A stretch of DNA of 64,000 nucleotides from the NCBI RefSeq assembly GCF_023650955.1, contig NZ_CP098039.1:2294001-2358000 (forward strand), written 5' to 3'. This document shows positions 26,496 to 33,636 of this stretch, piece by piece. How positions within the stretch are numbered: the first letter of the stretch is position 1; each line of letters begins with the position of its first letter. The DNA comes from Thermosynechococcus sp. HN-54. Its GTDB lineage: Bacteria; Cyanobacteriota; Cyanobacteriia; Thermosynechococcales; Thermosynechococcaceae. The notes beneath the pieces were generated by a model. It worked only from the letters and a program-made list of their open reading frames with translations. It made no database searches and had not been told where the DNA came from. The position numbers and the translations under genes were made by a program.

Positions 26496-26525
26496 AGTGT
26501 GTCACACTAAATGTAACAAAACATT
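26496..26525 (+). promoter_or_regulatory. Inverted repeats upstream of hslO
   Basis: A perfect palindrome AGTGTG-T-CACACT (26496-26508) is followed by a second inverted repeat AATGT-AACAAA-ACATT (26510-26525), 14 bases before the hslO ATG. The position fits an operator or a translation-controlling hairpin; the binding protein is unknown. Confidence 0.35.
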
Positions 26526-26538
26526 TCTTAGGTTGATC

Positions 26539-27438
26539 ATGGCAGATTTTCTGTTGCGAGCGACTGCTGCGGCTGAAGGCATCCGTGCCGTGGGTGTCAT
26601 TACCACTCAACTCACCGATGAAGCCCGCAAACGCCACCAACTCTCCTATGTGGCGACGGCTGCTTTGGGACGAACCATGGCTGCTGGCTTAATTCTTGCC
26701 TCCAGTTTCAAACAGCCCCAAGCACGGGTGAATGTGCGCATTCAGGGCAACGGTCCTTTAGGCACCATTTTTGCCGATGCGGGAGCCGATGGCACAGTTC
26801 GTGGCTATGTGCAGTACCCCCGTGTCGAACTGCCCCCCAATGCCAAGGGCAAGCTGGATGTGGGTGCAGCGGTGGGTCATCAGGGGTATCTCTATGTCAT
26901 TCACGATCTTGGCTATGGTTATCCCTATTCCAGTACCGTAGAGTTGATCTCGGGGGAAATTGCCGAAGATATTACCTACTATCTCGCCACCTCAGAGCAA
27001 ACCCCCTCCGCCCTGATGTTGGGTGTGTTTGTCGAAGAGGCGGGGGTAACCGCCGCGGGTGGGTTAATGTTACAGGTGCTGCCCAAGGCGGCCAATGATG
27101 AACACCTGATCGCCACCCTTGAAGAACGGGTTGCCAATCTTAAGGGCTTTACACCGCTGCTACAGGCGGGGCGGACACTGCCGGATATCTTTCAGGAACT
27201 CCTTGGGGATATGGATTTGCAAATCTTGCCCCAACGGCAAATGGTGCGCTTCCACTGTGGCTGTTCCCATGAACGGATGCTAGCGGCACTCAAGCTCCTA
27301 GGAGAAGCAGAATTAAAGGATATTCTAGCCACAGAGGCGAAGGCAGAAGCCACCTGTCAGTTCTGTAATGCTGTCTATTGGGCCGATCAGCCGATGTTAG
27401 AGCAATTGATTGCGGAGTTGGCCACTGCCTCAGTCTAG
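26539..27438 (+). CDS. hslO: Redox-regulated chaperonin Hsp33
   Basis: A 299-residue holdase chaperone activated by oxidative unfolding. The N-terminal substrate-binding fold is visible ('DFLLRATAAAEGIRAVGV', 'HQLSYVATAALGRTMAA'), and the C-terminal zinc switch has the four cysteines as 'HCGCSHERM' and 'CQFC' (CXC-X27-32-CXXC). ATG 26539 ('MADFLL') agrees with the family start; the frame is open to 26491 but contains the upstream inverted repeats. Confidence 0.95.
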   Translation: MADFLLRATAAAEGIRAVGVITTQLTDEARKRHQLSYVATAALGRTMAAGLILASSFKQPQARVNVRIQGNGPLGTIFADAGADGTVRGYVQYPRVELPPNAKGKLDVGAAVGHQGYLYVIHDLGYGYPYSSTVELISGEIAEDITYYLATSEQTPSALMLGVFVEEAGVTAAGGLMLQVLPKAANDEHLIATLEERVANLKGFTPLLQAGRTLPDIFQELLGDMDLQILPQRQMVRFHCGCSHERMLAALKLLGEAELKDILATEAKAEATCQFCNAVYWADQPMLEQLIAELATASV

Positions 27439-27463
27439 CCGTTGCATCTGAGGAGTCTGCGTC

Positions 27464-28840
27464 ATGTCCAGTGTGGTTGCTAGTGCCCAGCCCCCGTTGC
27501 ATTTTCTACCTCAGCGGTTTAGCTACCCCGTCTGGTGGATCGTGGCGCGACTCCTGCCCCTCTACATCCGCTATGGTTTGGGTCTGAAGCATGTCGCAGG
27601 GATCAATGTTGAAACCCTTGCCCGTTATTATGAACAGTTTCAACAGGGGCAGGTACGGCTGCTGATTGCTTTTCGGCATCCCTGCACGGATGATCCCTTG
27701 GTGATGGGCTACTTAATGTGGCATCTATTGCCGCAGACGGCACGGCGACTGGGTATTCGGCTGCAACCACCAACAAATGGGTATTTTCTCTACGATCGCG
27801 GGATTCCCCTCTGGGCAGGGGAGCAAATTGGTTGGCTTTTCTCACGCCTAGGGGGGATTTCAATTATGCGCGGCAAGCTCGATAGCCAAGCCCTGCGATC
27901 GGCACGGGAGCTACTCTTGGAGGGACGATTTCCCCTCGCCGCTGCCCCAGAGGGAGCAACCAATGAACACAACGAACTAGTGGCACCTTTAGAGCCGGGC
28001 GTGGCACAACTGGGATTTTGGTGCCTAGAAGACTTGGCCAAGGCGGGGCGATCGCTCCCTGTGGTCATTCTCCCCGTTGGCATTCAGTACACCCTCAGTC
28101 AGCCCTCTTGGGAACGCATGGCAATACTGATGGCACAACTAGAGAACCGCCTTGGCTGCCCCACAAATTCTCAGAGTACCCAACCAGAAGACCTCTACCG
28201 CCGCCTGCTAAATTTAGCGATGCACCTGCTGGATCGCTTAGAAACCTTTTATGCGACGTCCTATCGCCAAGATTTTCCCGAACTGCCCCCCTTTGACTCT
28301 CCCAATGCCGAATTGGCAGCACGAATTCAGCGACTCCTCAATAGTGCCCTTGTGGTGGCAGAGTCTTATTTTGGTCTCAAGCCCAGTGAAGACTTTGTGA
28401 GTCGGTGTCGGCGGATTGAGCAGGCCGCATGGGAGCGCATGTTTCGGGGGGATTTAGACCAGCTTTCGTCCGTCGAGCGCTGCTTAGCGAATTGGCTGGC
28501 CGAAGAAGCCAATGTCCGATTGCGCCATATGCGTCTCGCGGAGCGATTTACCTCGATTACAGGTAGCTATATCCGTGAAAAATTCACGATTAATCGCTTT
28601 GCTGATGTGGCACTGATTCTCTGGCGAACGTTTGATTGGCTAGAGGGAAAAAGCCCAAACGTGAATCGCTTGGTAGGACTGCGCCAAGTGCGAGTTAGTG
28701 TCGGTGAACCACTGAATTTAGACACCTATTGGCCTCTGTATCGTCGCGATCGCCAAGGGGCACGGCAGGCCGTCAAGGAAGTCACTGATCAGATTCGCCA
28801 ACAATTTGAAGCGCTAATTGTACCTACGGATGCTTATTGA
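27464..28840 (+). CDS. PlsC-like acyltransferase with long C-terminal extension
   Basis: A 458-residue protein of the glycerolipid acyltransferase superfamily. The catalytic HX4D is 'HPCTDD' (about residue 72), followed by 'GGISIMRG' (block II) and 'PLAAAPEGATNEHN' (block III, EGXX). About 200 residues follow the acyltransferase domain; they are helical and unrecognised. The natural acceptor is unknown: lysophosphatidic acid, another lysolipid or a sugar are all possible. It starts 25 bases after hslO and converges on a second acyltransferase gene with a gap of 4 bases. Confidence 0.75.
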   Translation: MSSVVASAQPPLHFLPQRFSYPVWWIVARLLPLYIRYGLGLKHVAGINVETLARYYEQFQQGQVRLLIAFRHPCTDDPLVMGYLMWHLLPQTARRLGIRLQPPTNGYFLYDRGIPLWAGEQIGWLFSRLGGISIMRGKLDSQALRSARELLLEGRFPLAAAPEGATNEHNELVAPLEPGVAQLGFWCLEDLAKAGRSLPVVILPVGIQYTLSQPSWERMAILMAQLENRLGCPTNSQSTQPEDLYRRLLNLAMHLLDRLETFYATSYRQDFPELPPFDSPNAELAARIQRLLNSALVVAESYFGLKPSEDFVSRCRRIEQAAWERMFRGDLDQLSSVERCLANWLAEEANVRLRHMRLAERFTSITGSYIREKFTINRFADVALILWRTFDWLEGKSPNVNRLVGLRQVRVSVGEPLNLDTYWPLYRRDRQGARQAVKEVTDQIRQQFEALIVPTDAY

Positions 28841-28844
28841 AGGT

Positions 28845-29531
28845 CTAAGCGAAACACAGGAGCGATCGCCCCTCCTGAAGCTGCTGAAGTGCCCTCAACA
28901 GATCACGGGTCAGCTGCGGAGCAGCCTGTTTGGGGCGGCTCAAATCGTAATGGTGTGTACTCAAGGGGGCGCCAATGACGACCTTGACATCACTCCGCCA
29001 GCGGGGGTAGGGCTGAGCATACTCCAGTAAAATCGGCACAATTTTAATCGCTTCTTCACAGCGCTGGGCAGCCTGAAGAGCTAAGCGAGCTAGGCCCGGC
29101 TTTAGAGGATGAATCTGGCGATCGCGAAAGATATTCCCCTCCGGAAAGACCACTAAGGCTTGTCCTTGGCGCAGGAGTTCCACACCCGTGCGCAGTGCAC
29201 TCACAGATGGTGCCTTGGTATTCACAGGAAAGCCACCACAGCGACCAATGATCCAGCCCTGTACCCCCAGCATCTCATCATGGGAGACCATATAATAGAG
29301 GTCGCGCCCACTCACCCGCCGCCCTGTGACATAGGGAATAATCAGGGCATCCCAACGGGAACGATGGGTCGGTGCCAAGATCACTGGTCCCGTTTTAGGG
29401 AGATGATCCTGCCCTGTAACTTCAAGGGTGCGAAAATAGCCGCGGAGAACCCCATCTCCTGCCAAGCGGTACATCAATGGAGTCAGCAGCGGGGAAATCT
29501 GCGGCAGTGGCGATTGGATGGACTTCAACAT
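28845..29531 (-). CDS. plsC: 1-acyl-sn-glycerol-3-phosphate acyltransferase (PlsC family)
   Basis: A 228-residue acyltransferase of membrane lipid synthesis. HX4D is 'HRSRWD' (about residues 56-61); 'GGFPVNTKAPS' and 'VVFPEGNIFRD' are the next two conserved blocks and 'KIVPILLEY' the fourth. It probably adds the second acyl chain to lysophosphatidate. The region immediately upstream of ATG 29531 is the end of the IS element and lacks a ribosome binding site, so the insertion may have displaced its original promoter and leader. Confidence 0.85.
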   Translation of the reverse strand: MLKSIQSPLPQISPLLTPLMYRLAGDGVLRGYFRTLEVTGQDHLPKTGPVILAPTHRSRWDALIIPYVTGRRVSGRDLYYMVSHDEMLGVQGWIIGRCGGFPVNTKAPSVSALRTGVELLRQGQALVVFPEGNIFRDRQIHPLKPGLARLALQAAQRCEEAIKIVPILLEYAQPYPRWRSDVKVVIGAPLSTHHYDLSRPKQAAPQLTRDLLRALQQLQEGRSLLCFA

Positions 29532-29555
29532 CAGTTACGAGGAGTAAACTTCCCA

Positions 29556-29569
29556 CCGACTAAAGTCGG
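29556..29569. repeat. Right-end hairpin of the IS element
   Basis: CCGACT-AA-AGTCGG, a perfect 6-base stem with a 2-base loop, lying 16 bases after the tnpB stop. The same core is found at the other end (30763-30774). In related elements this region encodes the 3' scaffold of the guide RNA. Confidence 0.7.
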
Positions 29570-29584
29570 GGGCTTTCAGTCGCC

Positions 29585-30736
29585 CTAGGCAATTTGGCAA
29601 GCCAAACCGCCTGAACTTCTAGCAAGCGTTACGCACTTGCCCAATGAGGAAATGACGAGCGCGCCATTCAAATCAGCGTCACCTTGCCATCCACAATGAC
29701 CACAAGCAAACTCTTTGCCCTTTCGATAGGACTGCAAAGGTTCGGGATGAATCTGCAGGCAGCGATGACAAGTTTGGCTAGTATACGCTGGATTGACGGC
29801 AACCCACCTCACCCCCTCTCGCAGACATTTGTACTCAATCAACTGCCGTAACTGATAGAACGACCAGCAATTTGAGCGTCTGCGTTCGGTTTTACTTCGC
29901 GGTTGTTGATTCAAGCGCTCGCGAATTCCCGTCAAGTCCTCAATCGCGATCACCGCATTGAGCGCTTTTGCTTCACGGACAATCGCGGCACTGATGGAAT
30001 GGTTGAGCCATTCTTGAAAGCGTCGTTCTTGACCCGCCAGCCGTTTCAAGAGTTTTCGGCAAGCTCGCCTTGAACTTCTTGTGCCCTGCGAGGCTCGTTT
30101 TTGAATTGACGCTCTCACTCGATGAAATCGGTCTCGAAGTTCGTTTAACGGATTCCCATCCCAACCTCTCCCTGTACTGGTTTTAGCAATCTCTCGTCGC
30201 CCCAAGTCCACACCAATGACAGTGGTCCGTTCAGAAGGTTGAGGAACCTCTTCGGTTATTTGAATGTGGATATAGTAGAAGCCATCCCGATGTTTGCACA
30301 ACTGAGCAGCGGTTGGCCTTCGCCCTCTCAATTTCTCCCTTTGGTATTCACCAATATCGAGTTGGAGGGTCTCTCGACGACCCAAAAGGGTCAGGCGAAC
30401 CAACTCGTCTTTTTCCCGAAAGGCAAAGATGCGGGCGTCAAAATCAGCCGAAGTTGAGTTAAACGCTTTGACAACTTTACCTTTCAGTTTGGCGGTCTGG
30501 CGGTTGGCTCCTACTCTGGCACAAACCCGAACAGCTTGATTAGCGCTCAACCCAAACCGAGAACGCAGTTCACGATAAACCATGTTTTGAATGGTTATCT
30601 TATTCGTTACCGTCGGTTGAACGGTTTTGTTGGTAAAGTTGCACGCATCGGCAAACGCCTTCAAGAATCTCTCGATTTCGAGGGACTGTTCCGGAGTCGG
30701 TCGAAGCTTGCAAACGACTGTTAGGGTTTGTTCCAT
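29585..30736 (-). CDS. tnpB: TnpB RNA-guided nuclease of an IS200/IS605 element
   Basis: A 383-residue TnpB, ancestor type of Cas12. The RuvC-like catalytic triad is intact: D177 in 'VIGVDLGRRE', E266 in 'IAIEDLTGI', and D355 in 'GDADLNGALV'. The zinc ribbon 'TCHRCL...FACGHCGWQ' has all four cysteines. TnpB uses an RNA derived from its own 3' end to cut DNA next to a short target motif and so maintains the element. ATG 30736 ('MEQTLTVVCKLRPTPEQ') is the family-like start; the frame runs upstream through the left-end hairpins to 30835 but that part is not coding-like. Confidence 0.9.
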   Translation of the reverse strand: MEQTLTVVCKLRPTPEQSLEIERFLKAFADACNFTNKTVQPTVTNKITIQNMVYRELRSRFGLSANQAVRVCARVGANRQTAKLKGKVVKAFNSTSADFDARIFAFREKDELVRLTLLGRRETLQLDIGEYQREKLRGRRPTAAQLCKHRDGFYYIHIQITEEVPQPSERTTVIGVDLGRREIAKTSTGRGWDGNPLNELRDRFHRVRASIQKRASQGTRSSRRACRKLLKRLAGQERRFQEWLNHSISAAIVREAKALNAVIAIEDLTGIRERLNQQPRSKTERRRSNCWSFYQLRQLIEYKCLREGVRWVAVNPAYTSQTCHRCLQIHPEPLQSYRKGKEFACGHCGWQGDADLNGALVISSLGKCVTLARSSGGLACQIA

Positions 30737-30762
30737 AGATAAAATGGTATCAACTCTAGCAC

Positions 30763-30809
30763 CGACTAAAGTCGTCTCTGTCTTTCCTCCCCGTACTAAA
30801 GTAACGGGG
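30763..30809. repeat. Left-end hairpins of the IS element
   Basis: Two hairpins: CGACT-AA-AGTCG (30763-30774), identical in core to the right-end hairpin, and CCCCGT-ACT-AA-AGT-A-ACGGGG (30789-30809), a stem with a single bulge. Both share the loop context ACTAAAGT. They are likely the single-strand recognition structures for the transposase. Confidence 0.65.
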
Positions 30810-30937
30810 CTTCCAGACATAAATTCGGTGAACACGGGCTAGCACACCAAAACTAGCTTAGGGCGATCGCTCCACTCTTGCTAGGGATGGCGAACCAGTT
30901 CGCAAATTGGCAAATTGAGTCCCAGTGAGTTATTGGC

Positions 30938-31504
30938 TTAGTTATTGGCAATGCTGAGAATCCAAGTGCCCACATAGCGCATCAGGGGAATATCCCCAGG
31001 GGAACCAATGCGCGCATTGAAATAGTACATGCCGCCATTATTGGGGTTGCGGACATTGTTGAGAACGACTTGCACCGGGGTTCCCGCCGGAATCACCTCA
31101 GCGGGCACAATGTCAATGACGCGGTTATCGCGATCAAGGGAGACCTCGGCTAGCTCAATTTTTTTGCCGGGATCGCGGCGAAATTGGAAGAAGCTATTAC
31201 CACGATTCCCCCCTACTCGCACTTCAATGCCTTTAGGATCAATGATGCCGTTGTAGTAGTCGGGGTAGGTGATGTTGATGCGATTGATGGCCACCTTCTG
31301 CTGACCAAGGCGCAGCCAATAGCGATCGCCCATAAACCCCGGCGTACCGTTCTCCAAGTGATACTGCAACTGCTGTCGGCCACTGGGGCCTTCCCCCCAC
31401 GTAAACGTAAACCCCTGATTGGCTTGGGCACGGACAAGGGCAGGACTCATGAGGCCAAGACCACACCCCAAGAGAACCAGAACCGGTAGGAAACGCTTCA
31501 CCAT
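30938..31504 (-). CDS. Exported DUF2808 protein
   Basis: A 188-residue protein with a signal peptide (about 1-26, 'VLVLLGCGLGLMSPALVRA') and a beta-rich mature domain of the DUF2808 type ('YWLRLGQQKVAINRINITYPDYYNG', in pieces; 'IPAGTPVQVVLNNVRNPN'). The family is nearly confined to cyanobacteria; members are periplasmic or outer-membrane associated and their function is unknown. ATG 31504 is chosen rather than 31525 because it begins the signal peptide ('MVKRFLP'). Confidence 0.8.
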   Translation of the reverse strand: MVKRFLPVLVLLGCGLGLMSPALVRAQANQGFTFTWGEGPSGRQQLQYHLENGTPGFMGDRYWLRLGQQKVAINRINITYPDYYNGIIDPKGIEVRVGGNRGNSFFQFRRDPGKKIELAEVSLDRDNRVIDIVPAEVIPAGTPVQVVLNNVRNPNNGGMYYFNARIGSPGDIPLMRYVGTWILSIANN

Positions 31505-31655
31505 AAATAACCCTACTGACGACACACCACAGACACCTGACTTTTTGACGGGGAGGATTCGCTCAACGTTCCCCTACGGATCAGTCTGCTTAGTATCCTA
31601 GCGGCAAAGACTCACCATTGCGAAGAAAAACTAAACTTTATTGAGAGATTTTCCC

Positions 31656-31937
31656 TTAGTTGCTGGTTTGCTGCACCAACTGAGCAAAGAAGCCACCCCG
31701 ACTAGTGACACTGGAGGGAGCATCCTTATCGGCCATTTGCACCGCCACAATTTCTGAGGTGAGGACAGTTAACTTCTTGCCCACTTGGCGATCGCAGGTG
31801 AGTTCAAGGACAGCCGGCGTGCCACTGGCCATGGCCTGCTGAATTTGCTGATAGACTGCGGTTGCTGCTGCGCTTTCTTTGCGCTCAATGCTGACGGGCA
31901 TGGGGACATGACGCAGAATTAAATCAATCGTGTACAT
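31656..31937 (-). CDS. UPF0367 family protein
   Basis: A 93-residue protein starting 'MYTIDLILRHVPMPVSIERK', the signature of the cyanobacterial UPF0367 family. It has no membrane segment or catalytic motif that I can see. The family is widely conserved in cyanobacteria and unstudied. It is followed downstream only by a 151-base gap before the DUF2808 gene; with the HAD gene upstream (61-base gap) it could form a loose operon. Confidence 0.82.
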   Translation of the reverse strand: MYTIDLILRHVPMPVSIERKESAAATAVYQQIQQAMASGTPAVLELTCDRQVGKKLTVLTSEIVAVQMADKDAPSSVTSRGGFFAQLVQQTSN

Positions 31938-31998
31938 TGTGTTCTTTACGCATCAGGAGGGGTAAGTATCTCTAATGTAAAACGCTGTAGCGAGAAAA

Positions 31999-32784
31999 TC
32001 ACCGATGAGTCAGCGTGCTTGTCCACTGCTGGTGGAGCGATCGCAACAGCAGCACATCCACATAGGTTGTCCAGCCCACCTCACCGCGAATCACTTGAAA
32101 GGGGTAGTCCGGTTCCCCTAGACAATCCAGCACAAGAGCCGCATCGCGAAAATCGTGATCCTTGGTGTAGTCGGTAATTGTAATAATCGTCGTCAAGCCA
32201 CTGGCAGTGGCCGCCTGAATGCCGTTGGCGGAATCCTCAAAGGCAAGGCACTCCTGCGGCGAGAGGCGCATTTTTTCAAGGGTATAGAAGTAAATGTCAG
32301 GCGCCGGTTTTTTGGCTGGCACCACATCCCCAGCGGCAATGATCTCAAACCAACTGACGCCATCAGCAGCAAGGGCATTTTCCAAAAGGGCAGTCACGTT
32401 GGCAGGCGTCGTCGTGGTGGCGATCGCTAGACGTAACCCCGCTGCACGGGCTTCAGTGAGGAGCCGCTTAACGCCTGGTCGCAGGGGAATTGCACCTTCC
32501 GCCAATAGTTCCGTATAGTAGCGGGTCTTCGCTTTGTGGAGATCGGCAATCAAGGCATCCAGGTTTTGGGGACGCGGCCAATCCGGACGAAAGCGATCAA
32601 GGTAATACTTCATGCGCTCTTTACCCCCCGCCACCGCCAGCAGCTGACCATAGAGGGGAACGTCCCACTCCCAATCTAGACCCGCCGCAGCAAAGGCCTT
32701 GTTGAAAGCAACGCGATGGCCATCCCGCTCGGTGTCCGCTAAGGTGCCATCCACATCAAAAATCAGGGCTTTAAGGTGAGCCAT
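31999..32784 (-). CDS. HAD-superfamily phosphatase, CbbY type
   Basis: A 261-residue sugar-phosphate phosphatase. HAD motif I is 'FDVDGTLADTE' (residues 9-19; nucleophile D10), the cap domain follows, motif II is 'ATTTTPANV', motif III includes 'KKPAPDIY' and motif IV is 'FEDSANGIQAA'. The length and the 'DTERDGHR' start are those of the CbbY family, which removes the Rubisco inhibitor xylulose-1,5-bisphosphate in other phototrophs. The substrate here is inferred from the family only. Confidence 0.85.
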   Translation of the reverse strand: MAHLKALIFDVDGTLADTERDGHRVAFNKAFAAAGLDWEWDVPLYGQLLAVAGGKERMKYYLDRFRPDWPRPQNLDALIADLHKAKTRYYTELLAEGAIPLRPGVKRLLTEARAAGLRLAIATTTTPANVTALLENALAADGVSWFEIIAAGDVVPAKKPAPDIYFYTLEKMRLSPQECLAFEDSANGIQAATASGLTTIITITDYTKDHDFRDAALVLDCLGEPDYPFQVIRGEVGWTTYVDVLLLRSLHQQWTSTLTHR

Positions 32785-32799
32785 AGAATTTTAACTAAA

Positions 32800-32811
32800 C
32801 CCCTTTTGGGG
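32800..32811 (-). terminator. Palindromic hairpin between two minus-strand genes
   Basis: On the minus strand CCCC-AAAA-GGGG is followed by TTTAGTT. It lies just after the stop of the upstream gene (32818) and 16 bases before the HAD phosphatase start, so it may end transcription of the former or attenuate the latter. The T-tract is short. Confidence 0.4.
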
Positions 32812-32817
32812 GAAGAC

Positions 32818-33516
32818 TTAATTGAATGACTGTAATTTTACCAGTCGTGCTCGCACTGCCTGATCATTGCCCACTGGTTCCCGGAATTGCCATGTTTCCT
32901 CAGGGCCAAGGCCATAGACCTGTACCGAGACTGCCCCAACTCGCTGCCCGCCCTTATCAAAGAGTTCAAAATCCGCTTGGATCAGGCGAAAGTGGTCTTC
33001 ACTGTAATTTTTCAGAACACCCACAATAAACGGTGTGCCCCCCTCAATGTGCCACTTAAAGTCCGTCATCGCGACCCCTTTTTGAGCAAGGGTACCCTCG
33101 ATCAACTGCTGCATTCGTTGCTGTTGCTGCCACTGACCGAGATGATAGCTAAAGATCACAAGTAAACTGACAACCCCGGCAGCGATCGCCACCACCCACG
33201 GAGCCGAGGAGGCATAAACTGGAGCCGCCAGCGCTGGATTGGGGGGACGCAGATCAATCACCTCTTCCCAGTCGGGCTTGGGGGAGCCTTGAATGCGACC
33301 GATAATTTTAATGCGGGCAATATCGTCAAGGTGAAACTGTCCCAAGCGAGACTTGAGCAGATCGACTAGGGCAGAATAATGGGCAACGGTGCCGGGGGGC
33401 TTGTTCAAAACAATGTTTAATTGGTTGCGAAACTGATTGACTTGAACCACAACGGCATGTTCTGAAAGCACGTCCTGAAGTATTTCACGAATTTGTTCAA
33501 CTTGTAGTAGCCCCAT
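32818..33516 (-). CDS. Single-pass membrane protein, unknown (FxLYD-like C-terminus)
   Basis: A 232-residue protein. Residues 1-90 form a cytoplasmic domain ('QIREILQDVLSEHAVVVQV', then a pattern of alternating strands and helices), one membrane helix follows at about 105-126, then a short basic helical segment and an exported beta domain ('WHIEGGTPFIVGVLKNYSEDHFRLIQADFELFD', read in pieces), which resembles FxLYD domains. I know no function. It is the first gene before the HAD phosphatase on the minus strand. Confidence 0.6.
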   Translation of the reverse strand: MGLLQVEQIREILQDVLSEHAVVVQVNQFRNQLNIVLNKPPGTVAHYSALVDLLKSRLGQFHLDDIARIKIIGRIQGSPKPDWEEVIDLRPPNPALAAPVYASSAPWVVAIAAGVVSLLVIFSYHLGQWQQQQRMQQLIEGTLAQKGVAMTDFKWHIEGGTPFIVGVLKNYSEDHFRLIQADFELFDKGGQRVGAVSVQVYGLGPEETWQFREPVGNDQAVRARLVKLQSFN

Positions 33517-33636
33517 GCCCGCAACCCCTACCTTGTGGTAACAGAATGACCGTTGGGCAACCTTTGCCGACCAATGACAAACTAACCGTTCTATGTGCCA
33601 GTGTACACAAAGTCCCAGTCTTACAAATCTGGGAAT

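Larger units (their letters stand above)
29545..30815 (-). mobile_element. IS200/IS605-type element with tnpB only
   Basis: A compact element holding one gene, tnpB, and subterminal hairpins. Both ends carry the same perfect hairpin CGACT-AA-AGTCG (29557-29568 within a longer stem, and 30763-30774); the 5' end has a second hairpin, CCCCGT...ACGGGG at 30789-30809. No TnpA (Y1 transposase) gene is present, so mobility would need TnpA in trans. Boundaries are approximate because such elements make no terminal inverted repeats or target duplication. HIP1 octamers, frequent elsewhere in the window, are absent from it, in keeping with foreign origin. Confidence 0.75.
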
